From NCBI GenBank assembly GCA_046537875.1, contig JBKHJZ010000051.1, positions 1-17,421 of the forward strand: a DNA stretch of 17,421 bases, written 5' to 3'. Below are positions 8,250 to 14,245 of this stretch, piece by piece. The stretch comes from JBKHJZ01 sp046537875. Its GTDB lineage: Bacteria; Actinomycetota; Acidimicrobiia; Acidimicrobiales; VFJN01. How positions within the stretch are numbered: position 1 is the stretch's first letter; each line of letters begins with the position of its first letter. The position numbers and the translations under genes are program-made. Below the pieces are notes generated by a model. It was not told the origin of the DNA. It saw nothing but the letters and a program-made list of their open reading frames with translations, and made no database searches.

Positions 8250-9665
8250 TCACTCCGCCCTGGCGGTGGTCGGTCGCTCGCCGTCGCCGGCGCCTCCCAC
8301 CCACACGGTGGTCGCGTTGCAGAACGCCCGGATGCCCTGCCTGCCCAGCTCCCGGCCGTAGCCGGACGCCTTCACCCCGCCGAACGGCAGCTCCGGGTAC
8401 GAGGTGGTCATGCCGTTGACGAACACGGCGCCCGACGCCACCTCGCTGACGAACCGGTCCTGTTCGGCGGCGTCGGTCGTCCAGATGTTGGCGCCGAGGC
8501 CGAAGGTCGTGGCGTTGGCGAGCTCGATCGCCGCGTCGAGATCCTCGACGCGGTACACGGGCGCCACGGGACCGAAGACCTCCTCGTGGAACATCCGCAT
8601 GTCCGGCGTGACGCCGCGCAGCACCGTGGGCGGGTAGTACCAGCCGGGCCCGGCCGGTCGCTCGCCGCCGCAGAGCACCTCGGCCCCCGCGCTGACGGCG
8701 TCGCTCACCTGGGCTTCCAGGTCGGCGAGGCCGGATTCGGTGGCGAGGGGACCCACGTCGGTGGCGTCGTCGAGGGGGTCACCCACCCGGAGCGCCGCCA
8801 TGCGCTCGACGAACCGCCGCTCGAACTCGTCGGCGACGTCGCCGACCACGATGAACCGCTTGGCGGCGATGCAGCTCTGACCGTTGTTCTGGACCCGGGC
8901 GACGGTCGCCACCCGGACCGCCTCGTCGAGGTCGGCTGCCGGGGTGACGACGAACGGGTCGCTCCCGCCGAGCTCGAGGACCGTGGGCTTGATCTCCTCA
9001 CCCGCCACGGTCGCCACCGCCCGGCCGGCGCCCTCGCTCCCGGTGAGGGTGGCAGCCCGCACCCGGGGGTCTCGGATCACCCGCTCGACGGCGTCCGACC
9101 CGATGAGCAGGGCCTGGAAGGCGCCGGGCGGGAACTCTGCCCGCTGGAAGAGCTCGCCCAGGTACAGCGCGGTCCGGGGGACGTTCGATGCGTGCTTGAG
9201 CAGCCCGACGTTGCCCGCCATGAGGGCCGGTGCGGCGAAGCGGATGACCTGCCAGACCGGGAAGTTCCAGGGCATGACCGCGAGCACCGGGCCTAGGGGG
9301 CGGTAGCGGGTGTACGCGCGCCGGGCGCCGACCGCCTCTGGGTCCACCGGCTCGTCGGCCAGGAAGCCCGCCGCGTGGTCGGCGTAGAAGCGGCATGCCC
9401 GGGCGCACTTGCTGACCTCGGCCTCGGCGGCGCGCAACGTCTTGCCCATCTCGGTGGTCATCGTGCGGGCGAGATCGCCGCGCTCGGCCTCGAGCAGGTC
9501 GGCGGCGGCTCGCATCCAGCCCGCCCGTGTGTCGATGCCGGCTTGGCGCTGGCGGACGGACGCCTCGTCGGCCCGGCCGATCGCGGTGTCGATCTCGGCC
9601 TCGCTGAGCGGCTCGAAGCGTTCGAGCACCTCACCGGTCGCGGGGTTGGTGGTGGCGATCGTCAT
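8250..9665 (-). CDS. gabD1: Succinate-semialdehyde dehydrogenase [NAD(P)+], GabD1/Sad type
   Basis: A 471-residue aldehyde dehydrogenase oxidising succinic semialdehyde to succinate, the last step of GABA or related C4 breakdown. Visible catalytic features are MPWNFP with Asn134, the cofactor segment LLKHASN (Lys157), the general base Glu231 in VLELGGSDPFVV, and nucleophile Cys265 in NNGQSCIAAKRF. The sequence follows E. coli Sad/YneI and mycobacterial GabD1 along its length (TTNPATGE start, YYPPTVL, FGGVKASGYGRELG). ATG 9665 has GGGAGG at good spacing. No GABA transaminase lies nearby, so the in vivo substrate may be another semialdehyde. It is divergent from the amidohydrolase across about 105 bases and lies upstream of the sigma gene. 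Confidence 0.9.
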   Translation of the reverse strand: MTIATTNPATGEVLERFEPLSEAEIDTAIGRADEASVRQRQAGIDTRAGWMRAAADLLEAERGDLARTMTTEMGKTLRAAEAEVSKCARACRFYADHAAGFLADEPVDPEAVGARRAYTRYRPLGPVLAVMPWNFPVWQVIRFAAPALMAGNVGLLKHASNVPRTALYLGELFQRAEFPPGAFQALLIGSDAVERVIRDPRVRAATLTGSEGAGRAVATVAGEEIKPTVLELGGSDPFVVTPAADLDEAVRVATVARVQNNGQSCIAAKRFIVVGDVADEFERRFVERMAALRVGDPLDDATDVGPLATESGLADLEAQVSDAVSAGAEVLCGGERPAGPGWYYPPTVLRGVTPDMRMFHEEVFGPVAPVYRVEDLDAAIELANATTFGLGANIWTTDAAEQDRFVSEVASGAVFVNGMTTSYPELPFGGVKASGYGRELGRQGIRAFCNATTVWVGGAGDGERPTTARAE

Positions 9666-9741
9666 GCGTCCTCCCGCGCTGTGCTGGCTGGTCGGGGCTG
9701 TGCTACCCCTCGCGGAGGGTCGTCGGTCGGGCCGTGCTCGA

Positions 9742-9757
9742 AACGAGAACTCGTTCT
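9742..9757. promoter_or_regulatory. KstR-like operator before the amidohydrolase gene
   Basis: AGAAC-TC-GTTCT (9746-9757) is a perfect inverted repeat with a two-base centre. It overlaps a second palindromic register, AACGAG-AA-CTCGTT (9742-9755). The core matches the TetR-family KstR operator (TAGAAC-N2-GTTCTA type) that controls steroid catabolism genes in actinobacteria. It abuts a -10-like TACTCT (9757-9762), so a bound repressor would block polymerase. Other TetR regulators use related half-sites, so the regulator is not certain. Confidence 0.6.
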
Positions 9758-9762
9758 ACTCT
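9757..9762 (+). promoter_or_regulatory. Candidate -10 element for the amidohydrolase, leaderless start
   Basis: TACTCT fits the actinobacterial TANNNT -10 pattern and ends eight bases before ATG 9771. Transcription would begin at or just before the start codon, giving a leaderless mRNA. This agrees with the lack of a good ribosome site. No clear -35 is seen. Confidence 0.4.
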
Positions 9763-9770
9763 CTGGGGAC

Positions 9771-10952
9771 ATGGAGGACCCCGGGACCCCCGTCTTCGAC
9801 GCCGACAATCACTACTACGAGGCGACCGACGCGTTCACGCGTCACCTCGACCCGGCGCTCGGTCCCCGCTGCGTGCAGTGGGCGGAGATCGACGGTCGCA
9901 GGTACCACGTGCTGGGCGGTCGCGTCAGCCGGGCGGTGAGCAACGCCACGTTCGATCCGGTGTCGAAGCCCGGGTGCCTCTACGACTACTTCCGGGGCAA
10001 CCGCGACGACGTCGACCCGCTCGCGCGCCTGCGCGACCACGAGCCGATCCGCCCGGAGTACCGCGACCGCGACGCGCGCCTGCGGACGCTGGACGAGCAG
10101 GGGCTGGTGGGTTGCTGGCTCTTCCCGACGCTCGGGATGATCTACGAGGAGCCCCTCCGCCACGACCCGGAGGCCGTCTGCCACACGTTCCGGGCGTTCA
10201 ACCGGTGGCTCCTCGACGACTGGGGGTTCGATCACCAGGGCCGCGTCATCGCGGCGCCGTACATCACCCTCGCCGATCCCGCCTGGGCCGTCGAGGAGCT
10301 CGAGTGGGCTCTCGCCAACGGCACGCGGCTTCTCGTCATGCGTGCCGCCGCCCCGACGACCGCGGTCGGGCGCCGGTCGCCCTTCGACCCGATGTTCGAC
10401 CCGTTCTGGGCCCGGGTCGACGAGGCGGGCGTGACCGTGGTGATCCACGCCGGCGACGCCGGTGTCTCGTCCCAGGGCTACGCCGTGGACGGCTTCGCCG
10501 CCACGTTCTCGGGGGCATCGGGCCCCTCGCTCAAGAACTTCGCCATCGAGCAGGCGATCCACGACTACCTGCTCTCGATGCTGCTCGCGAACCACCTCGA
10601 GAAGTTCCCCAACCTGCGCGTGGCGTCGGTGGAGAACGGGGCCGAGTTCCTGCCCGACCTGTTCCGCAAGCTGCGGTCGGTCGACCGGAGGATGCGAGGC
10701 TGGTTCCCCGACGATCCGGTGGCGCTGCTCCGGCGCCATGTGTGGATCAACCCCTTCTGGGAGGACGACCTCGTCTCGGTGGTCGAGTGGATGGGCGCCG
10801 ACCGGGTGCTCTTCGGGTCGGACTGGCCGCACATCGAGGGCCTGCCCCAGCCGCTCGACTACGTGAGGGAGACCAAGGCGCTCCAGCCGGGGGACGCCCG
10901 CAAGGTGCTCCACGACAACGCCGTGGAGCTCTCGCAGCCACGCCCCCGCTGA
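9771..10952 (+). CDS. Amidohydrolase 2 family metal-dependent hydrolase
   Basis: A 393-residue cytoplasmic TIM-barrel enzyme of the amidohydrolase 2 family (ACMSD/decarboxylase-like). Metal and catalytic positions are visible: DADNH at 10-14 on strand 1, His226 in VIHAGD, Glu288 in SVENGAEFLPDL, and Asp351 in LFGSDWPH. Members hydrolyse or decarboxylate ring-cleavage products and related acids, and this subgroup (N-terminal FDADNHYYE) is abundant in mycobacteria and other actinobacteria near lipid and steroid catabolism genes; its substrate is unknown. ATG 9771 is chosen because it puts DADNH at the N-terminus and matches a leaderless promoter. A long upstream extension in the same frame is only read-through of antisense sequence. 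A KstR-like operator lies immediately upstream. Confidence 0.87.
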   Translation: MEDPGTPVFDADNHYYEATDAFTRHLDPALGPRCVQWAEIDGRRYHVLGGRVSRAVSNATFDPVSKPGCLYDYFRGNRDDVDPLARLRDHEPIRPEYRDRDARLRTLDEQGLVGCWLFPTLGMIYEEPLRHDPEAVCHTFRAFNRWLLDDWGFDHQGRVIAAPYITLADPAWAVEELEWALANGTRLLVMRAAAPTTAVGRRSPFDPMFDPFWARVDEAGVTVVIHAGDAGVSSQGYAVDGFAATFSGASGPSLKNFAIEQAIHDYLLSMLLANHLEKFPNLRVASVENGAEFLPDLFRKLRSVDRRMRGWFPDDPVALLRRHVWINPFWEDDLVSVVEWMGADRVLFGSDWPHIEGLPQPLDYVRETKALQPGDARKVLHDNAVELSQPRPR

Positions 10953-11130
10953 TCGGACCGGCCCGGCGCGGCGAGGTGTGTGTCCGGGGCCGCCCGTCCG
11001 ACCCCGAAGCACCCACCCTCGCCCCCGGCGTCACGGCCGGGTGAGCCGGTCCTGTCGCCCCCGACGACGCCCGCCCATCCTCGGAGGCACGAAGCGGCCC
11101 ACCCGTAGATCGCGTGACACCCCCGGTGCG

Positions 11131-11826
11131 TTACACGTCGGGACCGAAAGATGGACCGTCCAGGCGGTCACGGGTGGCGAACGAGGCCACGGGAGCCCGG
11201 CGGAGGCGCCGGGGGCGCCGCCTCGGACGACCGAGCGCGATCACCCCGGCGACGGCCAGCTCGTCCCGGGCGCCGACCAGCTCGAGGACCTCCCGCTCCC
11301 GGCGGATGGGCATCGTGGTGACCACCCCTCCCAGCCCCTCCGCCCGGGCCGCCAACAGGAGGCTCCAGGCGAACGGGTAGATCGAGGCGCCCCCGGCGAA
11401 CGAGTACCGCTCGGCGTCGCGGTCGACCGCGGCGAGCGTGCGGAGGTCGGCGAGGACGACGAGCAGGACCGGCACCGCGTCGAGGTGCTCGGCGAAGCCG
11501 CCGGGCCCCTCGGCCGCCCGTGCGGCGGTGGCCGCCACCTCCCGCAGTGCGCGGGCCTCGGCCTCGCGGTCGGTGACCGGGGCCCATGGGGTGAGCCCCG
11601 CGGACACCAGGGCCAGGTACTCGTACCAGCCGTCGAGGTAGAGGTCTCGCAGGCGCCGGCGGGCGTCCCGGTCGTCGAGCACGACGACCCGCCACCCCTG
11701 GCGGTTGCCGCCGCTCGGAGCGAACCGGGCCGTGTCGAGCACCCGGCCGATGACCTCGTCGGGGACCGGCTCGTCGGTGAACTCCCGGACGGCGCCGGTG
11801 GTGCGCAGGGCGTCGATGAGCTCCAC
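11131..11826 (-). CDS. Nitroreductase-family FMN oxidoreductase
   Basis: A 231-residue flavoprotein of the nitroreductase fold. The N-terminal ALRTTGAVREFTDEPVPDE and TARFAPSGGNRQGWRVVVL segments form the classic FMN-binding start. A central AGGASIYPFAWSLLLAARAEGLGG helix and a late VIALGRPRRRPRRLRR segment complete it. Such enzymes reduce nitro groups, quinones or enones with NAD(P)H, usually as dimers; the natural substrate is unknown. GTG 11826 has no clear ribosome site, but a TAGCGT -10 candidate ends seven bases before it, so the transcript is probably leaderless. It is convergent with the amidohydrolase and divergent from the structured RNA region. Confidence 0.85.
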   Translation of the reverse strand: MELIDALRTTGAVREFTDEPVPDEVIGRVLDTARFAPSGGNRQGWRVVVLDDRDARRRLRDLYLDGWYEYLALVSAGLTPWAPVTDREAEARALREVAATAARAAEGPGGFAEHLDAVPVLLVVLADLRTLAAVDRDAERYSFAGGASIYPFAWSLLLAARAEGLGGVVTTMPIRREREVLELVGARDELAVAGVIALGRPRRRPRRLRRAPVASFATRDRLDGPSFGPDV

Positions 11827-11833
11827 CCCGGCG

Positions 11834-11839
11834 ACGCTA
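11834..11839 (-). promoter_or_regulatory. Candidate -10 element for the nitroreductase
   Basis: TAGCGT (minus strand) fits TANNNT and lies seven bases from GTG 11826, placing the transcription start at or next to the start codon. Confidence 0.4.
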
Positions 11840-11861
11840 CCGGGTGGGTCATCCCCCAGCG

Positions 11862-11879
11862 GGTGACAAAAGTGCCACC
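11862..11879. promoter_or_regulatory. Imperfect palindrome in a divergent promoter region
   Basis: GGTGACAAAAGTGCCACC has arms GGTGNCA and TGNCACC around an A-rich centre, unusually AT-rich for this DNA. It lies between the nitroreductase start and the small RNA and is a candidate operator for one or both. Confidence 0.35.
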
Positions 11880-11899
11880 GCGTCGGCCGCCGGTCTTGC

Positions 11900-11905
11900 T
11901 AGCGT
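11900..11905 (+). promoter_or_regulatory. Candidate -10 element for the structured RNA/small ORF
   Basis: TAGCGT within TTGCTAGCGTGC, ending 33 bases before ATG 11939. Transcription would start near 11912. The GTGACA at 11863 is too far away to be its -35. Confidence 0.35.
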
Positions 11906-11918
11906 GCGCTGCACCAGA

Positions 11919-11933
11919 GGAAGGAGGTGGTCC
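11919..11933 (+). promoter_or_regulatory. Extended, near-perfect anti-SD complement
   Basis: GGAAGGAGGTGGTCC matches the complement of the 16S rRNA 3' end over almost its whole length (the canonical complement is AAGGAGGTGATCC). Such length is rare for ordinary genes. It is 11 bases (counted from GGAGG) before ATG 11939. The same bases 11926-11933 can pair with 11993-12000. Confidence 0.7.
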
Positions 11934-11938
11934 AAGAC

Positions 11939-11983
11939 ATGAATGACGGTAGTTGCGGGACCCTGGAGGTGGCTGGCCGCTGA
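11939..11983 (+). CDS. 14-residue peptide ORF
   Basis: The ORF encodes MNDGSCGTLEVAGR and stops at TGA 11981-11983. It is much too short for standard gene calling. The argument for translation is the exceptional ribosome-binding sequence directly before it and the absence of any other ORF downstream on this strand before the terminator-like hairpin. The single Cys sits at position 6. It is not a Cys-, His- or Trp-run leader peptide of the usual attenuation kind. The function is unknown: the peptide itself, or only ribosome occupancy, may matter. Confidence 0.45.
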   Translation: MNDGSCGTLEVAGR

Positions 11984-12025
11984 GCGGCCGTCGGACCACC
12001 CGGTGGAATCCACACCAGTCACCGT

Positions 12026-12073
12026 CGATCCGGTTGCCGGGCACTCGTCCCTCCCGGCATGACGACCGGATCG
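12026..12073 (+). other. Two-part RNA hairpin inside the structured RNA
   Basis: CGATCCGGT (12026-12034) pairs perfectly with ACCGGATCG (12065-12073). Stacked inside it, TGCCGGG (12035-12041) pairs with CCCGGCA (12053-12059) around an 11-base loop, with a five-base bulge TGACG on the 3' side only. Sixteen Watson-Crick pairs in one arm with an asymmetric bulge look like a selected fold. Confidence 0.6.
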
Positions 12074-12093
12074 GTCCATCCGACGAACTCGAA

Positions 12094-12124
12094 GCAGCGG
12101 GGAGGCCGCCGGCCTCCCCGCTGC
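12094..12124 (+). terminator. Strong terminator-like hairpin ending the structured RNA
   Basis: GCAGCGGGGAGGCC pairs perfectly with GGCCTCCCCGCTGC over 14 bp with a three-base GCC loop. It is followed by GCGTCCCTCC without a T-run, as often in high-GC genomes. It could also block transcription arriving from mazF on the other strand. Confidence 0.65.
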
Positions 12125-12158
12125 GCGTCCCTCCGGTCTCTCCGCCGGCCGCGGCGAT

Positions 12159-12176
12159 CGTGACCCGCAGGTCACG
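12159..12176 (-). terminator. Short hairpin at the end of mazF
   Basis: CGTGACC and GGTCACG (7 bp) close a four-base loop and overlap the mazF stop codon. It is a likely 3' end or stability element for the toxin transcript, weaker than the hairpin at 12094-12124 beyond it. Confidence 0.4.
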
Positions 12177-12510
12177 CCGGGCTACGCGCGCAGTCGACGG
12201 CCACTTCGAGCGCGGCGCAGATCTGGCGCATGCGATCGCCGCTCAGGGTTCCGAGCCGGTCCAGGAGCACCCCGACGGAGACGCTCTCGACCGAGTCGAG
12301 GTTCACGGCCGTCCGGCGGGGAACCGGATCGTCACCCGGCTCGAGCACCACCTCGCTGGGCAGTCCACGGATGGTGGTCGTACACGGCGCGATCAGGGCT
12401 CGTCGGAGTCGTGGGATCGCCGCGTCCCGGGAGAGCACCACGACGGGTCGCCGGCCGGTGTCCGGAGGCTCGCACCACCACACCTCTCCCCGCCGCGGGA
12501 GATCGCTCAC
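12172..12510 (-). CDS. mazF: MazF/PemK-family endoribonuclease toxin
   Basis: A 112-residue toxin of the MazF/PemK (CcdB-like) fold that cleaves mRNA at short sequences and halts translation. The family hallmarks are RRGEVWWCEPP at the N-terminus, GRRPVVVLSRD, LIAPCTTTIRGLPSEVVL (with the catalytic Arg and conserved Thr of the active site) and AVNLDSVESV, ending with LSGDRMRQICAALEVAVDC. GTG 12510 overlaps the stop of the upstream antitoxin gene (GTGA), so the pair is translationally coupled; an in-frame GTG further upstream would only extend the protein through the antitoxin gene. The reading frame is intact. The cleavage specificity cannot be predicted. Confidence 0.92.
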   Translation of the reverse strand: MSDLPRRGEVWWCEPPDTGRRPVVVLSRDAAIPRLRRALIAPCTTTIRGLPSEVVLEPGDDPVPRRTAVNLDSVESVSVGVLLDRLGTLSGDRMRQICAALEVAVDCARSPA

Positions 12511-12743
12511 GAGGCGGCAGCTCGCGACCGAAACGACGCGAGGTCGCCCCACTCGTCCGGCTCATCGAGGGGGTGCTGGTCGTAGGCCGCGTAGGACGAG
12601 TCGATCTCCGCGGCGCGCTGGCGGGCGACGAGGGCTTCGAGCGCCGCATCGAGGAGCTTCGCGTCGTTGAGGTCCGGCTGAACGGCCCTCGCCTGCCCGA
12701 GGAGCCCCTCGTCGACGGTCGTGCTCACACGCACCCGACTCAT
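12507..12743 (-). CDS. mazE: MazE-type antitoxin
   Basis: A 78-residue antitoxin preceding and overlapping mazF. The N-terminal MSRVRVSTTVDEGLLGQARA with the following helices is a short ribbon-helix-helix DNA-binding domain. The acidic C-terminal half (IDSSYAAYDQHPLDEPDEWGDL) is the kind of flexible segment that inserts into the toxin, and labile antitoxins are usually cut there by Clp proteases. ATG 12743 starts only about nine bases after the operator palindrome and has no ribosome site, consistent with a leaderless or near-leaderless message. By family precedent the MazEF complex represses its own promoter. Confidence 0.85.
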   Translation of the reverse strand: MSRVRVSTTVDEGLLGQARAVQPDLNDAKLLDAALEALVARQRAAEIDSSYAAYDQHPLDEPDEWGDLASFRSRAAAS

Positions 12744-12752
12744 GCCCGAAGT

Positions 12753-12770
12753 GTGGCATCGATATGCCAC
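12753..12770. promoter_or_regulatory. Autoregulatory operator over the mazEF promoter
   Basis: GTGGCAT-CGAT-ATGCCAC has perfect 7-bp arms around a four-base centre, 10 bases before the mazE start. On the minus strand it contains TATCGA, a reasonable -10 element, so antitoxin bound here would cover the promoter. The position and symmetry suit a ribbon-helix-helix dimer pair. Confidence 0.7.
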
Positions 12771-12845
12771 GATTGCAACGACATCTGGAGCACCGCCCGA
12801 GGCCTCCGAGCTCGGCCGGTGATGGTCCTGCACCGGCGGCACCCC

Positions 12846-12944
12846 GCGGAGCCCGTGCACACGAGGGCGTTGGGATTCCGAGACGACTCAGCCGATGTCG
12901 AGCTCGACGTGCGCCGAGCGGAGCCCGTACACGAAGGCGTTGGG
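12846..12944. repeat. Duplicated fragment of the P450 3' end
   Basis: A 27-base segment inside the P450 C-terminus (12918-12944) recurs just beyond its stop codon at 12846-12874, with one substitution and a two-base insertion. The copy on the minus strand reads NALVCTGS against NAFVYGLRS. It looks like the remnant of a tandem duplication or a lost second P450. Confidence 0.65.
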
Positions 12945-14087
12945 CATGTCGACCGGCGCCGTGCCCGGCACGAGGCGCATCGACCGCACGCGCCGCACGA
13001 GCTCCTCGAAGAACACCCGGATCTCCATGCGGGCCAGCGCCGCACCCAGGCAGAAGTGCGTGCCGAAGCCGAACGCGATGTGGTTGTTCGGGTGGCGGGT
13101 GACGTCGAAGCGCTCCGGATCGTCGAAGTGCCGGGGGTCGCGGTTCGCCGACCCGTACATGAGCACCAGTTGCTGGCCTGCGGACACCGGGTGGCCGCCG
13201 ACCTCGGTGTCCTCGGTCGCCACGCGGCACATGTTGTGGATGGGCGTCACGTAGCGGATGAACTCCTCCGTGGCCACGGTGAGGTCGGCGCCCTCGCGCA
13301 GCAGCTCCCACTGGTCGGGATGGGCGATCAGGTCGAGGATCGTGCGACCGATGACCGTGCGCGTCGTCTCGGCCCCGCCGTCGAGCAGCAACAGGCAGTC
13401 GGAGATCACCGCATCCACCCCGAGCGGCTCGCCGTCCACGGTGGCCTGCGTCCAGGTGCTCATGATGTCGTCGGCGGGGCAGTGCTGCTTCTCCGCGTAC
13501 AGCTCGCTGGCCGCCTCGGCAAACTCCATCGCCGCGGCCACGCCGTCCTCGTCCATGTAGCGCGGGCCGCCGCCGAGGACGATCGTGCGCTCCGACCAGT
13601 CCTTGAGCTCGGGCCACCGCTCTTCCGGGAACCCGAGGAGCCAGGCGATCGTCATCGCGGGGAGCGGGGCCGCCAGGTCCTCGATCACCTCGGCGGTGCC
13701 TCCCGCGGCGGCGACCCTGTCGAGCAGCCTGGTGACGGTGGCCCGCACGTGGTCTTCCCGCCCGGCCACCGCCCGTGGGGTGAAGCGGCGGGCGACCAGG
13801 CTCCGCCGCTTCTGGTGCAGGGGGTCGTCCAAACCGATGATGGCCGGGTCAGCCGGGATGTTGGGCCGGTAGCCGCCCTTCACCTGGTCGGAGTTGACGA
13901 AGATCTCCTTGCGCTTCTCGACGTCGATGATGTCGTCGTAGCGGGAGACCCCGACCAGCTCGTTGATCGGATCCCAGTAGAGGGGCGCGTGCTCGCGCAT
14001 CCAGGCGTAGACGGAGTACGGGTCGCGGACGTACAGCTCGCCGTCGAGCAGATCGATCGTCCTTCTCGGTGCCATCTCCGGCGCCAT
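12888..14087 (-). CDS. Cytochrome P450, CYP142/CYP125-like
   Basis: A 399-residue soluble heme monooxygenase. Numbered from ATG 14087, the I-helix oxygen motif GGAETT is near 237-242, ExxR (EFIR) at 275-278, and the heme loop FGFGTHFCLG has Cys346 as the iron ligand. The region TPIHNMCRVATEDTEVGG...GSANRDPRHFDDPERFDV and the heme loop closely resemble actinobacterial CYP142, which oxidises the cholesterol side chain; CYP125-like or another steroid/lipid hydroxylase is possible. ATG 14087 is preferred because GAGGGGG lies nine bases before it; GTG 14123 (12 residues longer) has none. No ferredoxin gene is adjacent. It is divergent from a phosphotransferase gene. Confidence 0.9.
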   Translation of the reverse strand: MAPEMAPRRTIDLLDGELYVRDPYSVYAWMREHAPLYWDPINELVGVSRYDDIIDVEKRKEIFVNSDQVKGGYRPNIPADPAIIGLDDPLHQKRRSLVARRFTPRAVAGREDHVRATVTRLLDRVAAAGGTAEVIEDLAAPLPAMTIAWLLGFPEERWPELKDWSERTIVLGGGPRYMDEDGVAAAMEFAEAASELYAEKQHCPADDIMSTWTQATVDGEPLGVDAVISDCLLLLDGGAETTRTVIGRTILDLIAHPDQWELLREGADLTVATEEFIRYVTPIHNMCRVATEDTEVGGHPVSAGQQLVLMYGSANRDPRHFDDPERFDVTRHPNNHIAFGFGTHFCLGAALARMEIRVFFEELVRRVRSMRLVPGTAPVDMPNAFVYGLRSAHVELDIG

Positions 14088-14127
14088 GTCCGGCGTCCCC
14101 CTCGTCCCGATGTCCTGCTCCACCGGT

Positions 14128-14143
14128 CCGGACCGCGGTCCGG
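14128..14143. promoter_or_regulatory. Perfect 16-bp palindrome upstream of the P450
   Basis: CCGGACCGCGGTCCGG is fully self-complementary and lies about 40 bases before the preferred P450 start and 45 bases from the TAGCGT element facing the phosphotransferase. A candidate operator for the divergent pair; G/C-only palindromes are less exceptional in this background. Confidence 0.4.
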
Positions 14144-14187
14144 TGCCGCCGCCGGTGCACCGCGTGGAAGGCGAGCGGGATGGAACC

Positions 14188-14193
14188 TAGCGT
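14188..14193 (+). promoter_or_regulatory. Candidate -10 element for the phosphotransferase
   Basis: TAGCGT within an AT-richer patch (ATGGAACCTAGCGTTGG), 52 bases before ATG 14246. The same hexamer precedes the nitroreductase and the structured RNA. Confidence 0.35.
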
Positions 14194-14245
14194 TGGCCCG
14201 GGTGCCCGCCAAGAGGGGCCACGGAGGGGGAGCGAGGGGAGAGAC

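Larger units (their letters stand above)
11912..12124 (+). ncRNA. Structured RNA of about 210 nt carrying a 14-codon ORF (unrecognised)
   Basis: No conventional gene occupies this stretch, yet it is packed with RNA signals: an extended Shine-Dalgarno sequence (11919-11933), a 14-codon ORF, GGACCACC at 11993-12000 complementary to GGTGGTCC at 11926-11933, a two-part hairpin (12026-12073) and a perfect 14-bp terminal stem (12094-12124). Together they describe a complete short transcription unit. The 5' end is estimated from the TAGCGT -10 and may be off by several bases. It could be a dual-function small RNA, a leader-peptide/attenuation remnant or a small-protein gene with a structured 3' region. 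I cannot match it to a known RNA family. Confidence 0.5.

Noticed and set aside
10953..11130. A terminator between the convergent amidohydrolase and nitroreductase genes
   Set aside because: Only scattered short GC complements are visible; no compact stem-loop stands out.
11863..11905. GTGACA as the -35 partner of TAGCGT for the structured RNA
   Set aside because: The spacing is about 31 bases, far from the usual 16-19.
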